A stretch of 64,000 nucleotides of DNA from Spirilliplanes yamanashiensis (GTDB lineage Bacteria > Actinomycetota > Actinomycetes > Mycobacteriales > Micromonosporaceae): assembly GCF_016863475.1 (NCBI RefSeq), contig NZ_BOOY01000041.1, positions 1 through 64,000 on the forward strand. Reading direction: 5' to 3'. Within the stretch, counting starts at the first letter, position 1, and every line of letters begins with the position of its first letter. This document shows, one piece after another, positions 50,982 through 60,200 of the stretch. The position numbers and the translations under genes were made by a program. The notes beneath the pieces were generated by a model. That model was given only the letters and a program-made list of their open reading frames with translations. It searched no databases and was not told where the DNA came from.

Positions 50982-51023
50982 CGGCCCGGACTCGCTCGCG
51001 CCGCAGGTCCATGGCGCCTGCCT

Positions 51024-54000
51024 CTACAGCCGGTACCGCGGTCCAGGATCTTGCTGTACCGGCCGCGGCTCAGTGACGGGCGTCGGCCCGGAGCGGCCAG
51101 CAGGCTCCTGTCGCGGCACGGCACGAATGCGTTGACGGGGTCCGGCCGTGGTGGGTCTCCTGAGGCGGTTCATCCGGGATGGCCGGGCGTCTTCACCCCT
51201 GGCCCGCGTCGCCTCGACATGCGGCTTCGGATCGGGAGCCAGGTGTCCGTGGTCGCGTAGGGCGCGACTCAGGTGGAAGCGGTATACCGGCTGGGTGATC
51301 GCCTCATCCGGTGACGCAGTGTCGCCCTGCCACAGGATGCCGACCCTGCCGATGACGGTGGTCGCCACGGCTCGCCGGGCGGGCTCGGGAAGCGCCCAGT
51401 AGGTGTCCACGGCAACCCGGTGGGTGGCATTGTCGCTGGGAACCGAGCTGCCGGTGTGGGCTCTTGCCAGCGCGTCGACGGCGTGCCAGTAGGCGTGGTA
51501 GCCGGCGCGGCCCGGCTCGATGTATGGGCCGAGGGGGTGGCGCGGGTCGTCGTCGGCGGCGGCGTACTGGTCGCGGTACGCGGCGGCTATGCCGAGCTGG
51601 CGGCGCCAATGCGCCCGTTTCTGCGGGTCGTGCGGTTCGGCGCCGAAGGCGGTCGTCCAGGCCGGGCGGCGGGTCGCGGCGTCGTCAGCGAGCCGCGCAA
51701 CGCGCGCCTCGATCGCCCGTTCGGAGTCGGTGAGGTAGCCGGTGTAGGCCGCGGACTTCCCGGCTCTTGAAGCGTCGGCCGGTGGTGTCCACGGCGGGAC
51801 GGCACGGTGGTCCCGGCGGTCGAGCGCGGCCGCCTGGGCGGCCTCGGTGATGTGGGCGGCGAGGTCGTGCAGCGGTACGCCGCCCGGCGCGGCGGCCAGG
51901 AGGGTGTCCGGGTCGCCGCCCGCGCGCTCGTGGCCGGCGAGGATCCAGCCGATGGTGGCCCAGGTGCCGTTGTTCCGCTCCGCCGCCGCGGGGGTGGGCT
52001 GGGCGGCGAGGTAGCGGTTGAGCCGGCAGGCCAGTACCTGGGCGGTGTCGCCGGCGTCAAGCAGGCTGCGGGATCCCGCGACGGCGCTGAGGACCCGGCT
52101 GGCGTCGTGGTCGGCGTGGTGGGCTCGGGCGACGGCGGCGTGCAGGGCGGACCATCCGGGCTGCCGGCGTACGACGTCGGCGAGCCGGTCGCCGAGCGCG
52201 TCGGTGACGGCTTGATGGTGGCGCAGTGTCTCAGGCGGCCGTTGCTCGGCGCGCGCGACGCCGTTGGCCGCGAGATGCCGCCGATCCGCTTCGGTGATGG
52301 CCTCGAGCCGGGCGGGGTCGCCGGCGGAGGCGTTGTCGAGCGTGATGTGGTCGAGGTCGGCGGCGTCGACCGGCGTGTACCCGTCGTCAGGGGTGCGCCG
52401 CGCCGGGGTGCCGTTGTGCAGCGCCGGCGGCGTGCATTGCAGCGCGCCGACGGGTGGACGGGTGCCGGTGTGGTGCTCCAGCAGCGCCGCGTATCGGGCG
52501 GCCTGCGCGCGGTCGGGCGGGGCCAGCGGGGCGGGGACCGGGGTGTGGTCGGTGACGTCGGACAGCCGCCAGGCGAGCAGCTGCGCCGCGGAGCGGGCGT
52601 CGTCCATCGGTCCGTACCGGGTGGCGGCGGCCAGGAGTTGTTCGGGCTGCCAGCCCTGCTGGTGGGCAGTCATGAGCGTGTGGACGACGATCGGCCAGGC
52701 GGGATCGTGGGCGACGCGGGCGGCCATCGCGGGTCCGAACACCTGCTCGGTGAGGTGCCGGTAGTGCGGCTGGACGGCCTGTTCGGCGGCGTGGACCATG
52801 CGGGGCATGAGGGTCGCCAGGGAGGCCGCGTCGTGTTGGGCGGCGCGGATGGTTTCGGTGGCAGTCAGTTCGGCGGTGTCGGTGGCGAGGATGCCCTCAA
52901 GCACTTCGCGGGCGGCGCGGCCGTCGGGGTCGTAGCGGGTGCGGTCGAGGCGGCGGTCCTCGTCGAGGTCGAGCAGCTCGTGGGTGACGGTGTAGAGGTG
53001 GGTGCGTTCGCGGGCGCGGGTGGCGGCGACGTACAGGTTCTCGCGGGCGACTTCGCCGGTGACGAGGGCGTGGGTGGTGTCCACGGTGTCGCCCTGGGCG
53101 CGGTGCACGGTGGTGGCGTAGAGCAGTTCGACGTGGGCGGCGACGTAGTCGGCGGGCAGCCGGAGGGTGCCGCGGTGGCGTAGGTGCCGGACGGTGAGGG
53201 AGCCGTCGCGGTGGCGGGCGGTGACGGTCCAGCCGTCGCCGTTGCGGACGAAGTCCCGGCCGTTGTGGTGGGTGAGGCGCCGTTCGTTGCGGCGGGCGAT
53301 GACCCAGTCGCCGCGTCCGGCGGTGTTGCCGTCGTGCAGGGCGACGCCGCCGGGTTCTACCCGGCCGAGCGTGACGCGGTCGAGGCGGGCTCGGGCGGCG
53401 AGGGCGGCGACATCCCGGTTGGCGGCCGCGCACATGATCGACACCTTCCCGGCGGCGATGTCGGCGTGCCAGCCGGTGTAGACGCCGTCGAGCATGGCGT
53501 GCCGGGATCCGCCCCGGATGCGGTTCCGCGTCTCGTAATGGTCGAGGGCGGTGCTGTCGCCGACGCGGAGTTTCGTGGTGGCGGCGGCCTCGGCGGGGTC
53601 GGTGAAGCGGTGCACGGTCTCCAGTTCGGCGGCGCCGACGTCGGTGGCGATCAGGCGCAGGACGCCGCCCGACTCGACGGCTGCCAGCTGACGGTGGTCG
53701 CCGAGCAGGCGGATGACCGCGCCGTGCCGGACGGCGACGACCCGGAGGCGGTCGAGGTTGAAGGTGCCGGCCATGCCGGCCTCGTCGACGAGGATGACGT
53801 CGCCGGGTCGGACCTCGAACGCTGCCGCACGAGGCGCGGGCTCGCCGGGGGGAGTGGTGGGGGCAGCGTGGCGGTGGTCGTGGAGGAACTTGTGCAGGTT
53901 CTCGGCCGGCACGCCGAGGTCCGCAGCCAGGACGGCGGCGGATGCGGCGGACGTGGCGAGGGGGACGACGCTGCGCCCGTGGGCGCGTGCGGTGTGCAGG

Positions 54001-55787
54001 TAGGCCCGCATGGCGGTGGTCTTGCCGGTGCCGGCGGCGCCGATGCCGACCGCGAGCAGCGCGTCGCTGGTGGCGAAGGCGGCCACCAACCGGCGCTGTC
54101 CCGGATCGAGTGGATGGCGGGTGCGTTGGTCGAAGTCGCGCAGGGCGGCGGTGACCGTGTCGGCCGGCATAGCGTGCTGGGTGGCGGTGCGGGCGGCCGT
54201 CAGGAGGCGCTGTTCGGCGTCGAGGACGGCCTGGCTGGTGTAGCGGGTGGCCCGGTGCTGAACAAAGACCGAGGTGCCGTCGGCGCGGCGCAGGGCGGCG
54301 GGTTCGTCGACCAGGCTGGGTGCCTCCACGCTGATGCTGGCGCCCGGTGCCAGCGCCGCCGCGACTACCCGCCCTACCAAGGCGGCGGCCGCCGCGGCAG
54401 TCGTGGCGGGCGTGACCGCCCGGACGAGGCGTTCGGCTTCGGCACGGACGTTCCACTCGGTCCAGGTCGCGCGGTGCTCGGCCACGGCGGCGAGGACACG
54501 ACCCGCCAGCGTCGTGACGTCCGCGTCGGACGGAGCCGCGAAGGCACGCGGTGCCGCGTCCGGCGGTGGTACGGCTGCCATCACCCTCGCCACGGCGCCC
54601 GGCCCGAACGCGTCGCGCAGTTCCCCGGTCCACGCGGCGCGCATGGCGGCGAGCGACCGCGGCGGCTTCTTGCCGTGGCGGGTGTCGAGGGTGGCCTGGC
54701 GGGCGAGCCGGTGGCACACGGCGGCATCGGGGTCGTGGCCGTGCTCGCGCCGGTAGGCGGCCAGCAGCGTCTCGTACCGGGCGTAGAGCCGGTTGCGCCG
54801 CCGGGAGTAGTGCGCGATCAGTTCGGCCGGGATGCCGGTGATCTCGTGGATCGGGTCGTCCTTGCCGGGCACCGTCCGAGGCGTCCAGGCGACGCCGAGC
54901 CGTTCGGTGAGCGCGGCCTGGAAGGTGGTGTTGTAGTGCTCGGACGCCGCGACCGTGAGCCGGTACAGCGCCCGCCCGTCGAGGGCCCGCCACACGCCGT
55001 CGTCCCCGCAGATCTTGTTCGAAATGGCGACGTGGGTGTGCAGGTTGGGGTCGCCGTCGCGGGAGTCGTAGTGGTCGAACGCCACCGCCACCAGGCCGTG
55101 GGTGCCGATCTGTGCGATGCCGCCGGTGCCGGTGCGGGTGAACGCCGCGTGCTCCTCCAGCATGGTGAGGGTGTCGTCCTTCGCCGCGTGGTGGGCGTCC
55201 CAGACGGCCTGCCGGACGTGCGGGCGGGGATCGAGCGCCCAGAGCAGCGCGGCCGATTTCACGGGCGCGAAGACGACGTCGTAGCCGGCGACGCCGCCTC
55301 GGCCGCGGGCCGCCTCCTCCCGGCGGATTTTCGCCGCCTCGGCGTCGGTCGGCGCGCGCCCGGTCTCCGCGGTTATGACGGCGAGGCGCTCGTCGACGCG
55401 GTCCTCGAACGGGGCCAGGGCGGCGTAGACGGGAAACGCCCGGCCGAGGCGGGCCGCGCGGCGGGCGTCGACCGCGACGCGGGCGAGCTGCCTGTCCGTC
55501 GTGCCGGCGTGAATGTGGGCGGCCTGGTGCCGGGCGATGGCGGCGTCCGCGTCGGGGTGCATGCCGTGGCCGAACAGCGCCCGCATCTGCTCCTCGGTGA
55601 CGTGGGTGCCGGCGAGGCCGAGCAGCGGAGCACCGCGGCCGATCCACGTGCCAGGCGGGTTGCCCTCGGCGGTGTAGTACGCGGCGGCGTCCTGACTACG
55701 GGTGCGGTCGACGTCGCCGCCGGCGATGTTGCGGGTGAGGTACGTGTACCCGTCGCCGGCGGAGAGCTTGTGGACGGTCATCACCAT
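51024..55787 (-). CDS. MobF-type relaxase-helicase (TrwC/TraA-like)
   Basis: A 1587-residue conjugative relaxase. N-terminal TrwC domain with Tyr residues near 14-37 (DGYTYLT and AAAYYTAEG) and the metal-binding His cluster in GDPNLHTHVAISNK (about 248). The helicase half has Walker A GIGAAGTGKTTAM near 583-590, GDVILVDEAGMAG, RLLGDHRQLAAVESGGVLRL and the C-terminal motif GEVARENLYVAATRARERTH. It nicks oriT, stays bound to the 5' end and unwinds the strand for transfer. ATG 55787 (or 55781) is used. The last 500 residues are a helical tail of unknown role. Confidence 0.93.
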   Translation of the reverse strand: MVMTVHKLSAGDGYTYLTRNIAGGDVDRTRSQDAAAYYTAEGNPPGTWIGRGAPLLGLAGTHVTEEQMRALFGHGMHPDADAAIARHQAAHIHAGTTDRQLARVAVDARRAARLGRAFPVYAALAPFEDRVDERLAVITAETGRAPTDAEAAKIRREEAARGRGGVAGYDVVFAPVKSAALLWALDPRPHVRQAVWDAHHAAKDDTLTMLEEHAAFTRTGTGGIAQIGTHGLVAVAFDHYDSRDGDPNLHTHVAISNKICGDDGVWRALDGRALYRLTVAASEHYNTTFQAALTERLGVAWTPRTVPGKDDPIHEITGIPAELIAHYSRRRNRLYARYETLLAAYRREHGHDPDAAVCHRLARQATLDTRHGKKPPRSLAAMRAAWTGELRDAFGPGAVARVMAAVPPPDAAPRAFAAPSDADVTTLAGRVLAAVAEHRATWTEWNVRAEAERLVRAVTPATTAAAAAALVGRVVAAALAPGASISVEAPSLVDEPAALRRADGTSVFVQHRATRYTSQAVLDAEQRLLTAARTATQHAMPADTVTAALRDFDQRTRHPLDPGQRRLVAAFATSDALLAVGIGAAGTGKTTAMRAYLHTARAHGRSVVPLATSAASAAVLAADLGVPAENLHKFLHDHRHAAPTTPPGEPAPRAAAFEVRPGDVILVDEAGMAGTFNLDRLRVVAVRHGAVIRLLGDHRQLAAVESGGVLRLIATDVGAAELETVHRFTDPAEAAATTKLRVGDSTALDHYETRNRIRGGSRHAMLDGVYTGWHADIAAGKVSIMCAAANRDVAALAARARLDRVTLGRVEPGGVALHDGNTAGRGDWVIARRNERRLTHHNGRDFVRNGDGWTVTARHRDGSLTVRHLRHRGTLRLPADYVAAHVELLYATTVHRAQGDTVDTTHALVTGEVARENLYVAATRARERTHLYTVTHELLDLDEDRRLDRTRYDPDGRAAREVLEGILATDTAELTATETIRAAQHDAASLATLMPRMVHAAEQAVQPHYRHLTEQVFGPAMAARVAHDPAWPIVVHTLMTAHQQGWQPEQLLAAATRYGPMDDARSAAQLLAWRLSDVTDHTPVPAPLAPPDRAQAARYAALLEHHTGTRPPVGALQCTPPALHNGTPARRTPDDGYTPVDAADLDHITLDNASAGDPARLEAITEADRRHLAANGVARAEQRPPETLRHHQAVTDALGDRLADVVRRQPGWSALHAAVARAHHADHDASRVLSAVAGSRSLLDAGDTAQVLACRLNRYLAAQPTPAAAERNNGTWATIGWILAGHERAGGDPDTLLAAAPGGVPLHDLAAHITEAAQAAALDRRDHRAVPPWTPPADASRAGKSAAYTGYLTDSERAIEARVARLADDAATRRPAWTTAFGAEPHDPQKRAHWRRQLGIAAAYRDQYAAADDDPRHPLGPYIEPGRAGYHAYWHAVDALARAHTGSSVPSDNATHRVAVDTYWALPEPARRAVATTVIGRVGILWQGDTASPDEAITQPVYRFHLSRALRDHGHLAPDPKPHVEATRARGEDARPSRMNRLRRPTTAGPRQRIRAVPRQEPAGRSGPTPVTEPRPVQQDPGPRYRL

Positions 55788-56108
55788 GGCCGATTCACCG
55801 CCGAGCTCCCAGCTGCGGCACGACGATTCATTGGACCACTGCGCCGTCTTTCGCGGCCGTTTCCTGCCATTGCCGGTCGCCTCCGGTCGTGCCAGTAGGA
55901 GCACCACGATGAACCACTTTCACTGGTAGTGCAAGAGGTGTCTCGGCATTGCTGAAGTGGATTCTACTGACGTGTCATGCCTGCTCAATGCGGCTCGCCC
56001 GATGCATTTCGATGCTTTACGTCGAAGTGATGAGCGGGGTTGACTGGGGTTGGCTGCGGTTGTCGGTGTTATTCGGCGAACGAATCGGCCGCCCTTACCG
56101 TTCGCGAT
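55788..56108. other. Divergent gap, candidate oriT and promoters
   Basis: 321 bases between the relaxase and its divergent HTH neighbour, more AT-rich than both. Inverted repeats: CACT-GGT-AGTG inside 55918-55942, TTCGA with TCGAA around 56008-56026, and GCGAAC with GTTCGC around 56075-56106. Relaxases of this class usually nick next to such repeats close to their own gene. The nick site cannot be fixed from sequence alone. Confidence 0.4.
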
Positions 56109-56663
56109 ATGACACGAATGAAGGGCTCGCGCCACGCCGCATTGCGCAAGGCGCAGCAGATGAAGCAGGAACGGGACGCGCGCCGCCTCCGGCGGGAGCG
56201 GCAGGTCGAGGCCGCGTTGGCGGACTTCTACGAGCACGGCGCTGCCGCGGCGGCGATCGTCGAGCAGGCGCAGCAGCGGGCGGCGCGGATCCTCGACGAC
56301 GCCGAGCGGGTCGCTGCCTCGGAGCGGGCGCTGGCGGCGGTGGCGGTCCGGACGCTCGCCGAGCTGGGTGAGCAACGGTCCGCGATCGCGGAACTGACCG
56401 GGCTGTCGATCACTGCGGTGCGGGAGGCGCTGGCTGCGGCGGGGGAGCCGCGGGCGGTCGAGGCAGTGTCCGCGACGGTGGCGCCGCCCGAGAACGACGG
56501 TCCCGATGCGATCGGATGGTCGTACGCCGACGTTTGGCGCTCGGACGATCAGGTGGATACGCCGATGGAGGCACCGGAGCCGGCCGCGGCGGTGGTGGGG
56601 AGCGATGGATGGGCGGGGCTACCGGTGTGGGACAGATCGGCGGAGGATCCGTGGCCCCGATGA
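56109..56663 (+). CDS. Relaxosome accessory-like protein with HTH
   Basis: A 184-residue protein. A basic coiled-coil N-terminus (RKAQQMKQERDARRLRRERQ, residues 14-33) and a long helix rich in Ala/Glu precede a helix-turn-helix (ELGEQRSAIAELTGLSITAV, about 105-124). The tail is acidic and disordered. It is divergent from the relaxase, where accessory oriT-binding proteins are often encoded. That role is inferred from position. ATG 56109 is used. Confidence 0.55.
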   Translation: MTRMKGSRHAALRKAQQMKQERDARRLRRERQVEAALADFYEHGAAAAAIVEQAQQRAARILDDAERVAASERALAAVAVRTLAELGEQRSAIAELTGLSITAVREALAAAGEPRAVEAVSATVAPPENDGPDAIGWSYADVWRSDDQVDTPMEAPEPAAAVVGSDGWAGLPVWDRSAEDPWPR

Positions 56664-56676
56664 ACCTCGGGGACGG

Positions 56677-57588
56677 TCACGACGGCCCGGTGTCCCGCGT
56701 TGCTGGGCTTCGGGCCGTTTCGTGTGGACCGCCGGCGGCCCGGACCCGGGGATGGCGTTTCCCGGCGGTGAGACCGGATGCGAGCGTGCGCCGTATCTCA
56801 GCTGGCGGTAGCGCGGTCAGGAGCGCCGCCTCGGTGAGCCGGGCCCGGACGGTATCCTCGTCGAGCAGGTCGGCGGCGACCAGCTGGCCGAGGTTGAACG
56901 CCGCGCGGTTGAGGCTGTCGTTGCGGTTGCCGGGCCGTCCGGCGAGGGGAGGCCGGGCCGACCGTACCCGCTGGGTCTCGGCGAGCAGGGCGGCGGCCGC
57001 GTACGCGCCCCGGTGCGTCACCGTGCCGGCCGGGGCGAGGTCCATGGCCGGGAGCCGTCGAACGATGGCGAGCAGTGCCGGCGGGCAGGGCGGGGGCGGA
57101 TGCGTGGGCCTACGCAGCCATCGGTACCGGACGCCGGTGGCGTGCAGCGACGGTGGTACGACGACGGTGGCGTCGCGGCCCCGCCAGTCGACTCCGCCGA
57201 GGATCGCGGCGCGGCTGCCGGCGCCCGTAGCCGCGAACCACAGGTGCCATCCGCGGCCCGTTGCGGCGAGCGGGCCGTGCGGGGCGTGGCGCTGCAGCAG
57301 GGCGGTGAGGTGGTGCCACGCTGCGGCGTCGTCGATGTCGCAGACGTCGAACTTCACGCCGGTGCGCAGGCCGATGTTCGCGGTCGGCCACCGGCTCCAC
57401 CACCGCCGCAGGGTCTCGGGCTCGGTCGTGGCGGCGTGAACGCCACGGCGCACCCGCGGGTGCTTGCCAGGGCTCGCGCACTCAGGCTCTCGGCAGGAGC
57501 ATCCGCCGTCATCGGTGGGTGTGTGAATGGGCAGGACGGGGAGGCCGGCGCGGGCGTAGTCGAGCGCGGCGCGAAGGTGGAAGGGCAT
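56677..57588 (-). CDS. Bifunctional DNA primase/polymerase (PrimPol)
   Basis: A 303-residue protein of the archaeo-eukaryotic primase type found on plasmids and integrative elements. The N-terminal AGLPVLPIHTP and a Cys/His zinc-like insert (CSCREPECASPGKHPRV) lead to KFDVCDIDD, the acidic metal site, then TGRGWHLWF and GRDATVVVPPSLHATGVRYR (20 residues). The C-terminal 80 residues resemble the small helical domain after the PrimPol core (GNRNDSLNRAAFNLGQLV). It would prime replication of the excised or transferred strand. It lies 7 bases after the ArdA-like gene. Confidence 0.85.
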   Translation of the reverse strand: MPFHLRAALDYARAGLPVLPIHTPTDDGGCSCREPECASPGKHPRVRRGVHAATTEPETLRRWWSRWPTANIGLRTGVKFDVCDIDDAAAWHHLTALLQRHAPHGPLAATGRGWHLWFAATGAGSRAAILGGVDWRGRDATVVVPPSLHATGVRYRWLRRPTHPPPPCPPALLAIVRRLPAMDLAPAGTVTHRGAYAAAALLAETQRVRSARPPLAGRPGNRNDSLNRAAFNLGQLVAADLLDEDTVRARLTEAALLTALPPAEIRRTLASGLTAGKRHPRVRAAGGPHETARSPATRDTGPS

Positions 57589-57595
57589 GGACTCG

Positions 57596-58546
57596 TCAAC
57601 CCCTGGCGCGGGTACGTCGCACCACCGCGATGCCGCCGGCGCCCACGCTGATGTCGCGGTACGCGCTGAACAGGTCGGCGCTCAGCGTCGATCGGTCGAC
57701 GTAGCGGTCGGGCATGCCGGCGGTCGTCATGGCCGCGCGCCATCCGCGTTCCGTGAGGACCTGGTCGACGAAGCTGTCCCGGTTGGGGTACAGGCCCTGG
57801 TACGCCGCAGCGAATGCGGCGGCGAGGGCATCCGGCTGCCCGGTGGGCTCGGCGTCGGCGAGCCAATCGCCCACCACCGACGGCGGCACACCGTGTGCGT
57901 CGGCGAGGCGGTGTACGGTGCACAGCACCGCCAGGTCGAGGCGGTTGGACCGGCGTGCGTAGTAGCCGTAGCCGACGGCCTGAATGACGCGGATTTCGTG
58001 CGTACCGGCCAGCTGCCCGGCGGCGTGCAGAGTCGCTGCGCGATCGCCGCTGATCGGCAGCCACCAGGTGCGGCTCAGGTCGTGCTGCGCGGCGATCCTG
58101 ATCTGCGGAGGATGGTGCCGGTTCGCGCAGGGATCGCCGGCCGGGCCGTCGGCGGTGCGGCCTTCGCGGCGGTCGCGGGCGTCGGCCAGGTCGACGATCA
58201 CCCACAGGTGCACGTCGGTGAGGGCGCGCGCGGACTCGCGCTGGTGCCGGGTCTGGAAGGGGCTCAGGTCGGCGGCCGGAGTGACGACGCGGGCGTGGTG
58301 GGTGAGCCAGGCGATCGGGGTGCCGTCGCAGGAGACGGCGTACACCGGCATGTCGGGGTCGATCGGTGCGCCGGCGGTCCGGTCGAGGGTGCGGCGGAGA
58401 AGGCGCGCCGGCTTGGCGTGCAGGGTCCCGGCCGGGATCGTGGCGGCACGGTAGCCGTGGAGCCGCACTGCGGACAGGCGGCCGGTGAAGGTGTCGGCGG
58501 CGTTGCGCATCGCTCGGTACGCCTCGGCGTTCGTGGACTTGCGCAT
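57596..58546 (-). CDS. Protein with C-terminal ArdA-like antirestriction domain
   Basis: A 316-residue protein. Residues 1-165 are a domain I do not recognise (GRLSAVRLHGYRAATIPAGT, then YAVSCDGTPIAWLTHHARVV). The C-terminal 130 residues (LAAAFAAAYQGLYPNRDSFV, YVDRSTLSADLFSAYRDISV, GAGGIAVVRR) follow the ArdA pattern, a DNA mimic that blocks type I restriction on entry of foreign DNA. Standard ArdA is about 170 residues, so this is a fusion or a new subtype. ATG 58546 follows the previous stop by 5 bases, within the SSB-primase operon that acts on entering single strands. Confidence 0.65.
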   Translation of the reverse strand: MRKSTNAEAYRAMRNAADTFTGRLSAVRLHGYRAATIPAGTLHAKPARLLRRTLDRTAGAPIDPDMPVYAVSCDGTPIAWLTHHARVVTPAADLSPFQTRHQRESARALTDVHLWVIVDLADARDRREGRTADGPAGDPCANRHHPPQIRIAAQHDLSRTWWLPISGDRAATLHAAGQLAGTHEIRVIQAVGYGYYARRSNRLDLAVLCTVHRLADAHGVPPSVVGDWLADAEPTGQPDALAAAFAAAYQGLYPNRDSFVDQVLTERGWRAAMTTAGMPDRYVDRSTLSADLFSAYRDISVGAGGIAVVRRTRARG

Positions 58547-58551
58547 CGCGA

Positions 58552-59016
58552 TCAGGCCTCCCTCGGCGTCGCGGCGGCGCCATCGCTCGCCTGTGCCTCG
58601 GTGCGGGTGACGTGGTGGTGCAGGCGGACCCACTCGGCCTCGACGAGGTTGCCGTACGCGAGGGCGTCGTCGAGGCGGTCCCGGCAGGTCGGGTAGTCGC
58701 CGCGCTGGAACGCGGCGAGCGCGTCGGCGTACGCCTGGCGGCCCTGCTCGGCGCGCAACTGGAACCACTCGTCGTGGCCCCGTGGGGTGGTCTCCTGCCA
58801 CACCTCCGGGTGGGCGGCGGTGTGCTCGGCGAGCCACCGCCACTCGTCCGGTGTGGCCTTGGCGATCTCAGCGACGTACCGGACACCGTCGCCGGTGATC
58901 CGCTGGTAGCCGGGCCCCCACTGTGCGAGGAGCAGCAGAATCGTGGTGCGGCGCACGTCGGCGCGGCGCGCGACCAGGTCGTCATCGGTGGGGGTCGGGT
59001 TGGGGCTGGAGCTCAT
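58552..59016 (-). CDS. Hypothetical helical protein in the SSB operon
   Basis: A 154-residue protein. AAGGAG lies about 8 bases before ATG 59016. Segments YVAEIAKATPDEWRWLAEHT and DALAAFQRGDYPTCRDRLDD, ALAYGNLVEAEWVRL look like a TPR-like helical pair. It is co-transcribed with two SSBs, the ArdA-like protein and primase, so a role in replication or entry is likely; the function is unknown. Confidence 0.6.
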   Translation of the reverse strand: MSSSPNPTPTDDDLVARRADVRRTTILLLLAQWGPGYQRITGDGVRYVAEIAKATPDEWRWLAEHTAAHPEVWQETTPRGHDEWFQLRAEQGRQAYADALAAFQRGDYPTCRDRLDDALAYGNLVEAEWVRLHHHVTRTEAQASDGAAATPREA

Positions 59017-59105
59017 CGGTCGGACTCCTTGAATGTGCGGCGAGCCCGCCGACCAGGCGGTCGGCGGGCTCGCCAGGCGGGTGCCGCGGCTCGCCGCGGC
59101 GTCGG

Positions 59106-59546
59106 TCAGTGGTGGACGAGTTCCGGGTCGCTGACGCGGTCCGGGTACGCCTCGGCGGCGATGCGCTCGCCGTCGGCGGTGACGACGACGTCGCCGCTGC
59201 GCTGGCGCACCCGAGGGCCGGTGTGCGCGGCGGTGTAGCGCATCGACAGCGACACGTTGCGGGCGTGGACCTTTAGCGCGGGCAGCTCGGAGTCGCTGAG
59301 GTAGGGCAGCAGCTGCCCAGCCTCGACGACGACGCGGTCGCCGCGGGCCAGGTCCTGAACCCGGTCGGCGAGGTCGCGCCAGCAGACGATGTCGAAGAAC
59401 ATCGGGCGGCCGTCGATCCAGCGGCCGGCGTGGTCGCGGTAGCGGTCCTTGACGACGACGGGGAACTGGACCCAGACCGCGCCGTCGCGGGTGTGGCCGC
59501 GGGTCGGCGTGCTGGTGAGGCTGCCTTCGATGACGCAGGTGAACAT
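59106..59546 (-). CDS. Single-stranded DNA-binding protein (second copy)
   Basis: A 146-residue OB-fold protein. FTCVIEGSLTSTPTRGHT, VQFPVVVKDRYRD, MFFDIVCWRDLADRVQDLAR and GDRVVVEAGQL follow the SSB strand order. The C-terminus ends LVHH and lacks the acidic DDxPF tip of the housekeeping protein, as is common for mobile-element SSBs. GGAGG lies before ATG 59546. It is about one third similar to the SSB encoded 88 bases upstream. Confidence 0.8.
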   Translation of the reverse strand: MFTCVIEGSLTSTPTRGHTRDGAVWVQFPVVVKDRYRDHAGRWIDGRPMFFDIVCWRDLADRVQDLARGDRVVVEAGQLLPYLSDSELPALKVHARNVSLSMRYTAAHTGPRVRQRSGDVVVTADGERIAAEAYPDRVSDPELVHH

Positions 59547-59633
59547 GTGGTGCCTCCAACGGGGCGGCGACGGGCGTACCGGATCGGGCAGGCGGGCCGG
59601 CCGGCTGGTGTGCGGCCGGCCCGCGACGGTTGC

Positions 59634-60095
59634 TCAGGCGTCCTGCATCTCGGTGATGGCGGCGGGGCTGTCCGGCACGTCGGTCGGCTCGGCGCCGGCC
59701 CACGGGTCGTCCATGTCGTCCGTCGCGGCGGCGCGCGGCGTGCGGCTGGCCGTGGCCTCGGCGAAGCGCATGCTGACCGCCACGTTGTTCGCGGTGACCT
59801 GCAGGCGGGCGGCCGGCTTCTCGGTGCTCTGGGCCAGGTAGGCCCAGGCGGACAGGTCGTCGCGGGCGTCGACGACGACGGTGTCGCCCTTGCGCAGCTG
59901 CGCGACGCGCTCGGCGAGCTCGCGCCAGCAGGTGACGTCGATCCACAGCGTGGGCCCGTTGACCCACTTGCCGTCGGCGGTGCGGCGGCGGGTGTTGTGC
60001 CCGACGGACATCTTGGCCACCGCGACGCCGGACGGGGTGAAGCGCAGCTCCGGAGCGGATCCGAGGTTGCCCTCGAAGGTGAACGTGTACTGCAT
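59634..60095 (-). CDS. Single-stranded DNA-binding protein (first copy)
   Basis: A 153-residue OB-fold protein: QYTFTFEGNLGSAPELRFTP, KWVNGPTLWIDVTCWRELAE and GDTVVVDARDDLSAWAYLAQ are clear SSB motifs. The C-terminal 40 residues are acidic (DDMDDPWAGAEPTDVPDSP), like the protein-binding tail of SSBs but without DDxPF. AGGAGG precedes ATG 60095. It is first in the minus-strand operon; a repeat cluster lies 110-190 bases upstream. Confidence 0.88.
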   Translation of the reverse strand: MQYTFTFEGNLGSAPELRFTPSGVAVAKMSVGHNTRRRTADGKWVNGPTLWIDVTCWRELAERVAQLRKGDTVVVDARDDLSAWAYLAQSTEKPAARLQVTANNVAVSMRFAEATASRTPRAAATDDMDDPWAGAEPTDVPDSPAAITEMQDA

Positions 60096-60200
60096 GACGG
60101 TCCTCCTGACCGGTCGGTGGGTGCGCCGCCTGGCCCGGGTCGGAGGCTGGGCCCCCGTGGCCAGTGCCGCGCTGGTAGGGCCGGTGGAGCCCGCGGGGCC

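Noticed and set aside
53184-55898. A 900-codon plus-strand open frame
   Set aside because: It is the exact antisense of the relaxase gene, has a Gly/Val/Ala-rich composition typical of reverse frames in GC-rich DNA, and has no domain or ribosome site.
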